Below the pieces are notes generated by a model. That model had not been told where the DNA came from. It searched no databases and was given only the letters and a program-made list of their open reading frames with translations. Positions 40,296 to 49,577 of a stretch of DNA of 64,000 nt are shown in pieces. Position 1 is the stretch's first letter. Each line of letters opens with the position of its first letter. The position numbers were made by a program, and so were the translations under genes. Source of the stretch: Chloroflexota bacterium (lineage in GTDB: Bacteria > Chloroflexota > Anaerolineae > JAAYZQ01); contig JAGVRI010000004.1 of assembly GCA_018606645.1 (NCBI GenBank), positions 248,001 through 312,000 on the forward strand, read 5' to 3'.

Positions 40296-41813
40296 CTACT
40301 GACAGGGATCGTAATCCTCTCCAAGGATCACCTGAATGTCCACCGACTGCCCGGGATCGGACTGTTGGATCACATTTTCCGGCTTAACCTTGAGCAACTG
40401 CATCAACAGTTCTAGGGCTTTCGGCTTTTGGCTGTAGACGATGATCCGGGTCTGCTTGTAACCCGGCTGGTCAGCCGGCCCGGTCTCGGTCACGGTGAGC
40501 CCGTGCCACCGCAATTGGTCGGCGGCGATCAGGGCCAGTTGCGGACGGAATGTGCCGTTTCGCACCCCGATGCGCGCTGCCTCATTGGCCACCTGTTCCT
40601 CGCCCGCCGAAGGCGGGGCGTAGAGTCCCGCCACCACCTGTTGAATCTTCTCATAGTCGGGCAGCAACACACTCCAACCCTCAGCCGTCGTCCAGTTGGT
40701 GACCTGGGCCGGGCCAATGTAGCGGCTGCGGATGCGCTGGGGTTTGATATCCAGGGCCAGCGGAGCCAGCGACAGGACATCGCCCAGGTTCAGGTCTGTC
40801 TCAAAGCTATCCTTGAGCGCGGACCACAGCCCTGGGATGCGCAGGATAATGTTGGTGTTCTTGAGTTGATGCCACATCGCCTTCAGGAACTGGTGTTGGC
40901 GCCGTGCCCGGTCAAAATCGGTGCCGCCCCGCCGGGTGCGCACATAGTGCAATGCAGTGGATCCATCCATGTGGTACACCCCGGGCTCCAGGATCATTTC
41001 CTCTTCCGTCTCGGACGTCGGCGGGGTATACCGCAGGTTTACCCGGCACGGCACGACCATGTCCACCCCACCCAGTTCGTCCACCACCCGGATAAAGCCC
41101 TGAAAATCCACCCTGGCCCAGTGATCGATGGGGATGCCAAAGTTCACCTCGATCGTACGCATCAGCAGCGCTGGCCCCCCGCCGGGATATTGGGTGGCAT
41201 ATCCCCGCCGATGAGCGGTGTTGATCCGACTCCAGCCTTGGGTCGGGATATAGACCCACAGATCGCGGGGGATAGACAGCAAGGAAACCTGCTTGGTGGC
41301 CTTGTTGAGGGCAGCGACGATGATCACGTCGGTGTTCTGGGCGCGCAGGTTGTGGGTCGAATCCAGGCCGATCAGTAGCACATGCATAATATCCTTTGAA
41401 ACAGCTACGGTCGGCAGGGGAGTGGGGCTGAAGATCGGGGTCGGGGTCAGGGTTGGCGTCGGAGTTGGGGTGATTGTCTCGGTGGGCGTGATCGTGGGAC
41501 CCGACGGCCGGGGAGTAAAAGTCCAGGTAGCCGTAGCCGAGGGGGTGAGGGTCGGAGAAGGCGAAGGGGTAAAGGTCGGGGTGAGGGTCTGGCTGGGTGT
41601 GATGGATGGCGTCGCCGTGGGATGCCGGCTCCCGGCCACCGAGGTCCTGGCCGCCGGGACGGTGGGCAAAGCCACAAGGGTCGGAGTGGGCGTGTCGGTG
41701 GCCGGCCTTGGACTGGCGGTGGGAGAGACGGTAGCGAAGGACGCCGGTGTCGGGTTGGGGCTACAGCCGATCAAAAGACTCAGTAGGCACAACAATACGA
41801 GAAGGGTTCGCAT
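40296..41813 (-). CDS. LytR-CpsA-Psr family lipoprotein with LytR_C domain
   Basis: 505 residues. Lipoprotein signal ends LLIGCSP (Cys17). A Thr/Pro/Ser linker runs to about residue 135. The LCP domain follows with VLLIGLDS, NTDVIIVAALN, LSIPRDLWVYIP, RINTAHRRG, FGIPIDHWARVDFQGF and ALHYVRTRRGGTDFDRARRQHQF, which includes the Arg and Asp residues used to bind pyrophosphate lipid. A LytR_C domain occupies about residues 395-495. LCP enzymes attach teichoic-type polymers or capsule to peptidoglycan, so this fits the glycan cluster upstream. Confidence 0.88.
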   Translation of the reverse strand: MRTLLVLLCLLSLLIGCSPNPTPASFATVSPTASPRPATDTPTPTLVALPTVPAARTSVAGSRHPTATPSITPSQTLTPTFTPSPSPTLTPSATATWTFTPRPSGPTITPTETITPTPTPTLTPTPIFSPTPLPTVAVSKDIMHVLLIGLDSTHNLRAQNTDVIIVAALNKATKQVSLLSIPRDLWVYIPTQGWSRINTAHRRGYATQYPGGGPALLMRTIEVNFGIPIDHWARVDFQGFIRVVDELGGVDMVVPCRVNLRYTPPTSETEEEMILEPGVYHMDGSTALHYVRTRRGGTDFDRARRQHQFLKAMWHQLKNTNIILRIPGLWSALKDSFETDLNLGDVLSLAPLALDIKPQRIRSRYIGPAQVTNWTTAEGWSVLLPDYEKIQQVVAGLYAPPSAGEEQVANEAARIGVRNGTFRPQLALIAADQLRWHGLTVTETGPADQPGYKQTRIIVYSQKPKALELLMQLLKVKPENVIQQSDPGQSVDIQVILGEDYDPCQ

Positions 41814-41814
41814 G

Positions 41815-43209
41815 TTATTTCCCTACGCAGAAATGGCTAAAGATGGTTTCCAGCAGGTCCTCACTGGCGGTCTGGCCGGTAATTTCTCCCAGGGCATGGA
41901 TCGCTGCCGTCAGGTCAATCGCCACCAGATCGGCCACGACTCCCTCCTGGTAGGCTGCCTGGGCCGCACGAACATGATCCAGAGCGCGGCTCAACGCTTC
42001 TTTGTGTCTGGGGCTGGTCACCATCGGGGTCTCGGAGGCGGTAACCCGCCCCGAGAATACGGCCTCGAGGATGGCTTCTTCCAATGACTCTAACCCTTCG
42101 CCAGTCAAGGCCGAGATGGGGACAGCCGGGAAGGAATCAAACGGACTCGTGGGCGTCTGGAGGATCCTCGCCCTGGCCTCAGGCTCCAACAAGTCGATCT
42201 TGTTCAGCGCAACGATGGCCGGCCTCTTTCCGATCAGAGCGGCAATCGCCCGGTCCGCCTCGCTGAACGGCTGGCTGGCATCAACGACGAACAGGGCCAG
42301 ATCGGCCTGGGCCAGCGCGTTTCGGCTGCGCTCGATCCCCAATTGTTCGATCGGATCCTGGGGTTTAGCCTGGATGCCGGCCGTGTCTACCAGCACCACC
42401 GGCACTCCGCGCAGGTTCAGTGTCTCTTCGAGCGTGTCGCGGGTTGTGCCAGGGATATTGGTGACGATGGCCCGGCTGGTACGCAGCAGGCGATTCAGCA
42501 GGCTCGACTTGCCCACATTGGGCCGGCCGACGATGGCCGCCCGCACGCCCTGACGGTAGATGATGCCCCGATCGGCATCGGCCAGGAGCCGAGAAAGGCC
42601 GGCGACAGCCAGGGCCAGATCCTGGGAGATGTCTCGTTCGGGGATCTCGTCCTCGGCAAAGTCAATGCTGGCCTCCAGATAGGCCAGCGCTGGCAGCAGG
42701 GCATCCCGTATTTGCCGCACCTGTTCCGACAGGCAGCCAGTCAACTGCCCCATCGCCGCTCGCAGTGAGGCTTCTGTTCTGGCCCGTACAATATCCAGCA
42801 CCGCTTCCGCCTGGGCCAGGTCCAGGCGGCCGTTTAGAAAGGCCCTCGCGGTGAATTCGCCGGGTTCGGCCAGGCGCGCCCCCAGCCGCAGGCAGAGCGT
42901 CAAAATCCGTCGCAAGGCCACGATCCCGCCGTGGCCGTGGACCTCCACCATGTCCTGTCGAGTGTAGGTGCGAGGAGCAGGCATGACCACCGCCAACACC
43001 TCGTCAATCCGTTCCTCCGTCAGCGGGTCGATGATGTAGCCGTAGTGGAGCCGGCGCGGTTCGAATTCAAACTCGTCCGACCTCGAACCGGGACGAAAGA
43101 TCCGATACAAAATGCTGGCGGCGTCCGGACCCGTCATCCGCACGATACCGATCCCTCCCTCGCCGATGGGGGTGGAGATGGCAGCGATGGTATCATCCAG
43201 GCTGAACAC
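41815..43209 (-). CDS. mnmE: tRNA uridine-5-carboxymethylaminomethyl GTPase MnmE
   Basis: 464 residues. The N-terminal folate-binding domain has DDTIAAISTPIGEGGIGIVRMTG and MVEVHGHGGIVALRRIL. The G domain has GRPNVGKSSLLN, GTTRDT, DTAGIQ and NKID. The C-terminal end is FCVGK, matching the catalytic CxGK. With MnmG it modifies U34 of several tRNAs. No ATG fits; GTG 43209 is chosen because the protein then starts FSLDDTIAAIS. It ends the rpmH-type cluster in this window; mnmG is not next door. Confidence 0.93.
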   Translation of the reverse strand: MFSLDDTIAAISTPIGEGGIGIVRMTGPDAASILYRIFRPGSRSDEFEFEPRRLHYGYIIDPLTEERIDEVLAVVMPAPRTYTRQDMVEVHGHGGIVALRRILTLCLRLGARLAEPGEFTARAFLNGRLDLAQAEAVLDIVRARTEASLRAAMGQLTGCLSEQVRQIRDALLPALAYLEASIDFAEDEIPERDISQDLALAVAGLSRLLADADRGIIYRQGVRAAIVGRPNVGKSSLLNRLLRTSRAIVTNIPGTTRDTLEETLNLRGVPVVLVDTAGIQAKPQDPIEQLGIERSRNALAQADLALFVVDASQPFSEADRAIAALIGKRPAIVALNKIDLLEPEARARILQTPTSPFDSFPAVPISALTGEGLESLEEAILEAVFSGRVTASETPMVTSPRHKEALSRALDHVRAAQAAYQEGVVADLVAIDLTAAIHALGEITGQTASEDLLETIFSHFCVGK

Positions 43210-43225
43210 GGTGGTTAAACGTCTC

Positions 43226-44641
43226 CTACCTCGACTCCCGGAACAGAGGTTCCCTTTCCATGCGGCCCATCGCCGGGATGGCCGGCGCATAGGGCCTGGA
43301 CAGAGCCTGGGATAGATCATCCCCTTCGCGGACCAGATAGGTGCTGATGCCGCTCATGGACAGCTCAGGTACCAGCTTCTCGTTGCTATACAATTGACCA
43401 AAACTCCGGGATTCCATAAGCACAGCCACCAGCCTGACCCCCCGCTGGCTGACGGCCTGCGCAGCCACGATCCAATCCTTCTGGTCGGTGGGGGTGATGA
43501 CAATGGCGGTGGTGTTGCGCCGTAAATGAGTGCCTTCTGCGGCAAGGATCTCGGCCAGAGGGATATGTCCCTCCGCGCGGATGATCGCCAGCGTTTCCAG
43601 GATCTTGGTCAACTGCCGCTCGCCCCGGTCAGGCGGGATCATCTCCCGACGGTGGCTGTACGCAATCAACCCCACGGCTCGATCGCGGGTGATAAAGTGC
43701 TTGGCCAGAGAAGCGGCGATCGTCGTCCCGTACTCCACGGTCGAAGGCGCCAGCGGCAGCCGCGAGCTGGCCCGTTCCCAAGGCAAGGGGGCCTCAAGTT
43801 GACCAACCAGCCTGGCCCAGAATGACCGGGCGCGCATGTTGTGATCCAATTCCGAGGCTCCACCGAATTTCCAAGGCCAGGACTCTTCCGAGGGGCTCAC
43901 GCTCCGGGACAACTCGGCCTGGGCGGCTCGTTCCAGATCGAGCAAGATCCAGATATCTGCCGTAGGATCGAGTTCAAATTCCTTCGAGATCAGCCGTCCC
44001 GTCCGTGCCGTGGATGGCCAATGAATGCGGTTGAAGGCGTCGCCCGGCACATACTCGCGGATGCCAGAGACGTTGGTGGTCACATACGGCGTGCGGCGGT
44101 GGATGGTGTCACCGCCGGGGAGCAGCCCCACCAGGGGGGCAAAGGCGGGTACTTCGACGGTGGCCGGGTAGACAATGACCGTCGTTGCGGCCGGTTTGTC
44201 CAATCGGCGAGAAACCTGAAACAGACCAAAGGGATCGCCGCTGATCAGCGTTGTCGGTCCCAAGGTGAAGGATCCCCGTTGCAGGCAGCGAGTTTTGATC
44301 GTCCGCGAATACACCTTGTTCGGCCCAAGAGGGCTGATGACACGGCTCACGGCATGATGGGGCAACGTTGAATGGTCCAATACTTCCAGCCACAACTTGG
44401 GAAGCCGGCCCCGGTTCTTGACGACCAGCCGTTCCTCTATCATCTTGCCTACCTGAGAACGAGTCGTCCGCACCTGTCGCTCTACCTCGACCCACCGGAC
44501 GCCACTCCAGGCCCACAAGAACGAAAAAACGAGCAGCGAGGTCAGAAGGTACCAGAGGTTGTAGAACAACTCACGACCGGTGCCGATGGCCCCGACCCCG
44601 ATGACTAACCACAGCAGCAACACCAGACGGCTGCGTTTCAT
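43226..44641 (-). CDS. DUF58 domain-containing protein
   Basis: 471 residues. Two N-terminal helices (about 5-55), then an exposed beta domain with the usual IKTRCLQRGSFTLGPTTLISGDPFGLF, then the DUF58 core YVPGDAFNRIHWPSTARTGRLISKEFE and DIWILLDLE, leading into a VWA-like domain. Most DUF58 genes sit next to a MoxR ATPase; here it lies between jag and mnmE. Function probably in envelope assembly or stress. ATG nine bases after GGAGAGC. Confidence 0.82.
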   Translation of the reverse strand: MKRSRLVLLLWLVIGVGAIGTGRELFYNLWYLLTSLLVFSFLWAWSGVRWVEVERQVRTTRSQVGKMIEERLVVKNRGRLPKLWLEVLDHSTLPHHAVSRVISPLGPNKVYSRTIKTRCLQRGSFTLGPTTLISGDPFGLFQVSRRLDKPAATTVIVYPATVEVPAFAPLVGLLPGGDTIHRRTPYVTTNVSGIREYVPGDAFNRIHWPSTARTGRLISKEFELDPTADIWILLDLERAAQAELSRSVSPSEESWPWKFGGASELDHNMRARSFWARLVGQLEAPLPWERASSRLPLAPSTVEYGTTIAASLAKHFITRDRAVGLIAYSHRREMIPPDRGERQLTKILETLAIIRAEGHIPLAEILAAEGTHLRRNTTAIVITPTDQKDWIVAAQAVSQRGVRLVAVLMESRSFGQLYSNEKLVPELSMSGISTYLVREGDDLSQALSRPYAPAIPAMGRMEREPLFRESR

Positions 44642-44818
44642 CACGGATGCTCTCCGGGAATTGGCGTGGTAAGGGCTTGGCGGGTTAGCTGTACGATCAA
44701 CCGGGAGGCCAGAATATCTCATCGGCCCCAACCCTGTCATCAGGGCAAGGCCGTTTTCGTGGGAATCTGTCACCCGCCCGAGACCTCTCGCGGAGGATCA
44801 GGTTGGGTTCCCAGGCTT

Positions 44819-45544
44819 CTATTTCAGTACGATCGTGACTTTTCTCTTTTCGCCCTCACCCACACTCCTGGTCGTCACTTTTGGGTGGTTGCGCAACGCC
44901 ATGTGCACCCACCGTCGTTCATAGGCCGGCATCGGTTCCAGAGCCTGGCCTCGTCCGGTACGAACGACCCGGTCCGCCGTGCGGAGAGCCAGGCTTTCCA
45001 GAACCTGCCGCCGCCGCGACAAGTAGTCTTCCACATCCACGACCAGATTGGACCACTGTTTCAGCCGATGGCTGACCATCAGCCGAACTAGATATTGCAG
45101 GGCCTTGAGGGTTTCGGCACGTCGCCCGATGAGAATTCCCAGGTCCTCACCGACGATGTTCAACACTAAAGGGGGAACCTGGCCTTCCTCGGCCAGTTCA
45201 TGCCCCAATTTGGGCTCCACCGAGGCCCGAATGCCCATCAGCTTGAGAAGCTCGGAGAGTACCTCCTGACCTACCTGCTGTTCTGGGGATGCAATTTGGC
45301 GTTCGAGCTCCGCCGGTGGGCCTGATGGTGGGAGCGGAGACGGTTTCTTTGGCCCTGCATCGGGTGGCAACATCGGTTCTGGAATTGGTTCTGGCGTGGG
45401 AGGCGACTTGATCGTCAGTCTGACCTCAGCATCTTCGGCACCAAACCCCAGCAGTCCCCGACTCCCTTCGGTCAGGACCTCAATCTCCACTTCGTCTTGC
45501 CTGAGCCCCAGTATCGCCAGTCCGCGGGAGATGGCGTCCTTCAC
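44819..45544 (-). CDS. jag: Jag/KhpB (EloR) RNA-binding protein
   Basis: 241 residues. Jag_N domain with VKDAISRGLAILGLRQDEVEIEVL and a RGLLGFGAEDAEV tail, a Pro-rich linker, a KH domain with GEDLGILIGRRAETLKALQYLV, and an R3H domain ending PMPAYERRWVHMALRNH. Jag pairs with KhpA and controls cell elongation genes in firmicutes. Start GTG 45544 lies six bases after AGAGGT and four bases after the yidC stop. Confidence 0.9.
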   Translation of the reverse strand: MKDAISRGLAILGLRQDEVEIEVLTEGSRGLLGFGAEDAEVRLTIKSPPTPEPIPEPMLPPDAGPKKPSPLPPSGPPAELERQIASPEQQVGQEVLSELLKLMGIRASVEPKLGHELAEEGQVPPLVLNIVGEDLGILIGRRAETLKALQYLVRLMVSHRLKQWSNLVVDVEDYLSRRRQVLESLALRTADRVVRTGRGQALEPMPAYERRWVHMALRNHPKVTTRSVGEGEKRKVTIVLK

Positions 45545-45548
45545 CGAT

Positions 45549-46445
45549 TTACCTCTTGCGACGACGCTTTTTCCTCTGTTTTGCGCTTCCACTCTGCGCT
45601 CCCTTTTCCATCGCAGCCGGTTCGACCGTTGGTTTAGCTTCCTTTTGTGGGGAGGGTCTCCCTCCACCGGATAGCAGCCTGGAGAGGCTGAACCCTCGCC
45701 AGAACAACAGCCCTTCCCAGCCGGAGATAAAGCCTTGCGTCACAATGCCAATGATGTTGGAGATGATAAAGTACAGAGACAGTCCGGTGGCAAAACTCAG
45801 GCTGAAAAAGCCGAACATCAACGGCATCATCAGCATCATGCTCTGGTTCATGGAGGCGGCCTGGCTATCGGAACCGGGTGGGGTGGTCATCTTGGATTGC
45901 AGCCAGGAGGTGAACGCCACCAGGATCGGCAGGGCATAGGTCAGTCCGCCCAGTTGTTGGGGTGTCAGGGCCAGGTCCATGCCCAGGAAATACCGGTTCA
46001 GGGGGACCTCGGACCACAGGGTTTGCAAAAAGGGGAAGGAGTAGATGTTCTCGGACAAGCCCAGCAGTTGCAGAGGTTGGTAGCCGAGGGCCTGAATGAT
46101 GGACTGGTACAGCCCGATCCAGATCGGGAACTGGATCAACAGCGGCAGACAGCCACCCATGGGATTGACCCCTGCCTCACGATAGAGCTTCATCTGTTCT
46201 TGTGCCAGCTTTTCCCGGTCTTTGGCATACTTTTTCTGCAATTCCTGGAGCCGGGGTTGAAGCTCTTGCATCTTTTTGGCCGAACGTTGCTGAGGTAACA
46301 TCAAAGGCGTCATCAAGATGCGCACGATGATGGTAAAGATAATGATGGCCAGCCAGAACTGCCCGCCTAAAACGCTATAGAGCCCCAGCAGAGTATTGAG
46401 CATGGGCCGCAAAATGAACACGGTCCAGATATCCGTAATACCCAA
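45549..46445 (-). CDS. yidC: Membrane protein insertase YidC
   Basis: 298 residues. Five conserved helices of the YidC/Oxa1/SpoIIIJ core, with the hydrophilic-groove Arg in IIFTIIVRILMTPLMLPQQRSAKKMQ, the coiled-coil cytoplasmic loop ELQPRLQELQKKYAKDREKLAQEQMKLYREAGVNPMGGCLPLLIQFPIW, and a late FFSLSFATGLSLYFIISN. The large periplasmic domain of diderm YidC is missing, as in monoderms. A Lys/Arg-rich tail may bind ribosomes. Runs into jag. Confidence 0.93.
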   Translation of the reverse strand: MGITDIWTVFILRPMLNTLLGLYSVLGGQFWLAIIIFTIIVRILMTPLMLPQQRSAKKMQELQPRLQELQKKYAKDREKLAQEQMKLYREAGVNPMGGCLPLLIQFPIWIGLYQSIIQALGYQPLQLLGLSENIYSFPFLQTLWSEVPLNRYFLGMDLALTPQQLGGLTYALPILVAFTSWLQSKMTTPPGSDSQAASMNQSMMLMMPLMFGFFSLSFATGLSLYFIISNIIGIVTQGFISGWEGLLFWRGFSLSRLLSGGGRPSPQKEAKPTVEPAAMEKGAQSGSAKQRKKRRRKR

Positions 46446-46529
46446 GTGAACCCTCCTCCCAAAACCTTACCGATGCGTGTCCTGTTCGAGTCTGCTGCTC
46501 ATAACTGGAATTCGAGTACTCCTATTCTT

Positions 46530-47660
46530 TCACCTGCCCGGCGGTGAAAAGCCCCAACCCGGGACCCCCGTTTCCGCATTCAGGGTCTGCACGTTCCCAT
46601 TCATCAAGATGACATAGACCGTTCCTTCGTAAAGAACGGGAGTGGTCAGAATGCTGGCCTGGGGGGTCCCGCTGGGCCAGTACCACTGGCGCTGACCCTC
46701 TTTGACAGCGATGACCCGCCCCGATTTGGTGGCCACAATCACCAGCTCTCCGGCCTTGATAGGCGCCGCCCGGATCGAGTCTTTCCTGCCGTCTATCTCT
46801 CCACTGTCGTAGGGATAGGGAGAGAGAACGGCTCCGCTGGATGGATCGAGGGCATAGAGTTTGCCGTTCAGCGAGGTTACATACAGCCGGTCCTCAGCCA
46901 CCAGCACCTCGGACCAGATCCAACCGTTCGCCTTGAACTGGAACCCCTCGACGATCTCGCCCGAATCAGCCCGGATGGCGTATACCTGGCCGTTGAAGGC
47001 TCCCACATAGAGAACTCCTCGGGCTGCATCCAGAGTGGGCTGGGCGGCAATCGCGCCGCCAAGTTCCGTTTCCCACAGTTTCTCACCCGTGTCAGCATCC
47101 AGGCAATAGAGGCGGTGGTCCATCGAGCTGACATAGACCCGACCACCCACAACTAAGGGGGAGGCCCAAATCGCTTCCTTGGCCTGGAAAGGCCAACCCG
47201 GTTTGACGCTCCGGCTTTCCACTGCTACCGCGTACACCCGTCCACTGGAATCGCCAAAGTATACGACCCCATCGGCGTAGGTTGGAGCGGGCAAGATCAG
47301 ATCGTTCGCCGGTACACGCCATAGCTCCTGGCCGGTGTTCGGATCAAACGCGTACAGGTTGGCCGCCCGAGGCTGAAGGGTGCCAAAGCCAACAAAAGCC
47401 AGCTCACCGCTGACGGTGACCGGGCTCCAGTAGACGGTCCCTCGTACTTCTCCCTGGGGCTTGAAGGCGAACTTTTGAACCCCTGTCTTGGCGTCCAACA
47501 GATACACCTGCTGGGGCGACCCGCTGATCGCCGCCACCATCCCTTCGGCCACGGTCAATCCCGGCCAGTTCTCGGCGACGGGAGTAGCCCCACAAGCGGT
47601 CAGGGCTACGCTGAACAAGAGCAGGCTGATTGCTGCTCCAATCATGCGACTCTGAGTCAA
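46530..47660 (-). CDS. PQQ-like beta-propeller lipoprotein
   Basis: 376 residues from a TTG eight bases after AAGGAGG. Lipoprotein signal ends VALTACGA. Seven or so blades follow the pattern VYLLDAKTG, LYAFDPNTGQELWR, VYAVAVESR, LYCLDADTGEKLWE, VYAIRADSG, LYALDPSSG, with no PQQ-ligand residues that I can see. The role resembles BamB-type scaffolds, though a monoderm would have no outer membrane. It lies between yidD and yidC, suggesting a link with membrane-protein biogenesis. Confidence 0.8.
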   Translation of the reverse strand: MTQSRMIGAAISLLLFSVALTACGATPVAENWPGLTVAEGMVAAISGSPQQVYLLDAKTGVQKFAFKPQGEVRGTVYWSPVTVSGELAFVGFGTLQPRAANLYAFDPNTGQELWRVPANDLILPAPTYADGVVYFGDSSGRVYAVAVESRSVKPGWPFQAKEAIWASPLVVGGRVYVSSMDHRLYCLDADTGEKLWETELGGAIAAQPTLDAARGVLYVGAFNGQVYAIRADSGEIVEGFQFKANGWIWSEVLVAEDRLYVTSLNGKLYALDPSSGAVLSPYPYDSGEIDGRKDSIRAAPIKAGELVIVATKSGRVIAVKEGQRQWYWPSGTPQASILTTPVLYEGTVYVILMNGNVQTLNAETGVPGWGFSPPGR

Positions 47661-47698
47661 CGCAGATTCCTCCTTGATGTGCACGTGATCGGCGTGCC

Positions 47699-47908
47699 TT
47701 AGGGCACCGGATCAAAGCCGCCGGGATGGTATGGATGGCAGCGGGCCAGCCGTTTCACGGCAAGCCAGCTCCCCTTGATAGCTCCATACTTGCGGATGGC
47801 TTCGTATCCGTAATGAGAACAGGAAGGCGTGAAACGGCAGGAGGGAGGCAGCATCCTCGAAATTGTCATCTGATACAGCCGGATCAGAGCCAACAACAAA
47901 TACTTCAT
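47699..47908 (-). CDS. yidD: Membrane protein insertion efficiency factor YidD
   Basis: 69 residues. [24 protein letters not shown] holds the conserved Cys and Arg residues, and GGFDPVP ends the protein as usual. An amphipathic N-terminal helix would lie on the membrane. Overlaps the rnpA stop region by four bases (ATGA), the standard arrangement. Confidence 0.93.
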   Translation of the reverse strand: MKYLLLALIRLYQMTISRMLPPSCRFTPSCSHYGYEAIRKYGAIKGSWLAVKRLARCHPYHPGGFDPVP

Positions 47909-48282
47909 CTTCCCTCACTGGCCAGCCCCGCTCGCTGCAACAAGATACCAACCGCCTCGTCGATCTGTGAAAATGTAGCCTGTTGAATAGGGTAGCGAGC
48001 CACAAAGACGAGATCCCATCCGGCTGCGATTTCGCCTTTTTGCATCCTCAGCCGCACCGCTTCGCGCATCCGACGTTTGATCCGGTTGCGTTGGGCCGCC
48101 TTTCCCAACCGTCGTCCGACAATGAAACCGAACCGGCTGGTTGGCAGGCCATTGGGCAATGTCGAAAGGATCAGAAGGGGATGAAGCCACGTCTGCCCCT
48201 CCTGGCGTAACCGTTCAAAATCGGCACTCGTCCGCAGACGATATTTCTTGCGCATCCGATGGCTGAGGCGTAGACGATGCAC
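47905..48282 (-). CDS. rnpA: Ribonuclease P protein component
   Basis: 125 residues. RNR signature [15 protein letters not shown], with [13 protein letters not shown] before it and DLVFVARYP after it. Binds RNase P RNA and the tRNA 5' leader. An internal ATG nine codons later ([10 protein letters not shown]) may be the true start. It follows rpmH at 20 bases. Confidence 0.92.
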   Translation of the reverse strand: MHRLRLSHRMRKKYRLRTSADFERLRQEGQTWLHPLLILSTLPNGLPTSRFGFIVGRRLGKAAQRNRIKRRMREAVRLRMQKGEIAAGWDLVFVARYPIQQATFSQIDEAVGILLQRAGLASEGR

Positions 48283-48301
48283 CGCACGCCGGGCATAGAC
48301 T

Positions 48302-48439
48302 CTACACCGTCAGTTGGTGGCGACCCTTAAGCCGTCTCGCTTTGAGGACCTTTCGCCCTCCCTGTGTTTTCATCCGCGCCCGAAATCCATGCACCCGGGC
48401 TCGCCGGCGCACGTTGGGCTGCCACGTTCGTTTCGGCAT
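48302..48439 (-). CDS. rpmH: Large-subunit ribosomal protein bL34
   Basis: 45 residues: [39 protein letters not shown]. The typical highly basic sequence, with slight changes from the more common KRTYQPNNRRRAKTHGFR. First gene of the rpmH-rnpA-yidD-yidC-jag cluster, driven by its own promoter. No dnaA lies upstream. Confidence 0.95.
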   Translation of the reverse strand: MPKRTWQPNVRRRARVHGFRARMKTQGGRKVLKARRLKGRHQLTV

Positions 48440-48473
48440 TCCATACCCTCTTCTGTCAAATTCGCAAGATACT

Positions 48474-48502
48474 ATTATATCGCCTTTCCCCGTTCCCTGC
48501 AA
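48474..48502 (-). promoter_or_regulatory. Promoter of the rpmH cluster
   Basis: TTGCAG and TATAAT with a 17-base spacer, minus strand, starting transcription about 28 bases ahead of rpmH. No DnaA boxes are seen in 48440-48699. Confidence 0.7.
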
Positions 48503-48699
48503 ATTCGGGTCCGGCGGGGGAGCTATCAACCCGGTGGGAATAGAACCCTCTGTCTAGCTCCCCGCTGGCAACTCGGCGGCAGCCTCTTCTCTTGCCCGCA
48601 TGACAAAAGTCATGGACTGGGCGCAGATTCCGGTGTATCATCAGGTCGTCACGATGCAATTCACATTCTGGAGACATGAGATACTCGAGAGGGGGCGTA

Positions 48700-49521
48700 A
48701 TGGCTGTCAGTAGCTTGATTGAGGCCTGGGTCAGCGATCTGGTTCGCGTCCTGGAAGGCAAGACGGTGGCCGTCTCGGATGTGCGCATTGGCGTTTTCTA
48801 CACGGCGACTCTGCTCAGCAATGGGTACACCGGCGTCGCTTTTACCCCACGGGGCCTGACCGATACGGTGTGCTGCCCCCGGTCAGCCTCGGCGGCACCG
48901 CCGGCCGGTCACCTGGCCGGACAGGATGCCTGGCGCCTGGCTGATTATGCTCTTTCGCCCGTACCGCTGCGCCGCGCGGTCGGCGTGGCGGTGCTGAATG
49001 CCCTGTCGGCCATGGCCATGGCCGAGCGGGGCATCCCTGGCGGCCGACTGGTGCCGGGGATGGATGCGCTGGAAGCGGCCGAGGTCCAGGCAGATGACCG
49101 GGTGGCAATGGTCGGCGGCTTTTTGCCCTTTATCAAGGCGCTCAAGGGTCGGGTTCAGGCGTTGTGGGTGGTGGATAAACATCCGGAGGCACTCAAGGAG
49201 GATGAACTGGCCCTCTGGCGCGGACCGGAACAGGCTGCAGAGACGCTATCGCAGGCCAGCGTGGTGCTCATCACCGGTTCGGCTTTGGTTGAGGGCGGGA
49301 TCGATTCGCTCCTGGAATCGGCCCGCAACGCGCGGCGGACCATCCTGGCCGGGCCGACGGCCTCGCCCTGGGCGCCTCCCTTCTTTGAGCGGGGCGTGGA
49401 CGTGCTGGGGGGCATTCGTGTCCTGGATGGTCCGCGGATATTGCAGGTGGTGGGCGAGGGCGGTTCCGGTTACTTTTTTCAGGATGGCGCGGAGAAGGTA
49501 TGCATCATCAAGGAATCGTGA
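48700..49521 (+). CDS. DUF4213/DUF364 family protein
   Basis: 273 residues from an ATG behind GAGAGGGGG. The N-terminal domain has VRIGVFYTATLLSNGYTGVAFTP; the C-terminal Rossmann-like DUF364 domain has VAMVGGFLPFIKALKGR, LWVVDKHPE, LSQASVVLITGSALVEGGIDSLLE and LAGPTASPWAPPFFERGVDVLGGI. Members are thought to act on metal-containing small molecules, but function is not settled. Followed by hemerythrin and ferredoxin genes, a redox-flavoured group. Confidence 0.8.
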   Translation: MAVSSLIEAWVSDLVRVLEGKTVAVSDVRIGVFYTATLLSNGYTGVAFTPRGLTDTVCCPRSASAAPPAGHLAGQDAWRLADYALSPVPLRRAVGVAVLNALSAMAMAERGIPGGRLVPGMDALEAAEVQADDRVAMVGGFLPFIKALKGRVQALWVVDKHPEALKEDELALWRGPEQAAETLSQASVVLITGSALVEGGIDSLLESARNARRTILAGPTASPWAPPFFERGVDVLGGIRVLDGPRILQVVGEGGSGYFFQDGAEKVCIIKES

Positions 49522-49577
49522 TGATGGCGCGGGAGGATGCTGTATTAGAGGCACTTTTGCACAACAGGGGGTTGACC

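Noticed and set aside
41410-41780. Low-complexity plus-strand frame full of Val and Gly
   Set aside because: It is the shadow of the Thr/Pro linker in the LCP lipoprotein on the minus strand; the same holds for 25085-25375.
48440-48699. Origin of replication next to rpmH
   Set aside because: The rpmH-rnpA-yidC neighbourhood often flanks oriC, but I find no DnaA box cluster and no dnaA or dnaN.
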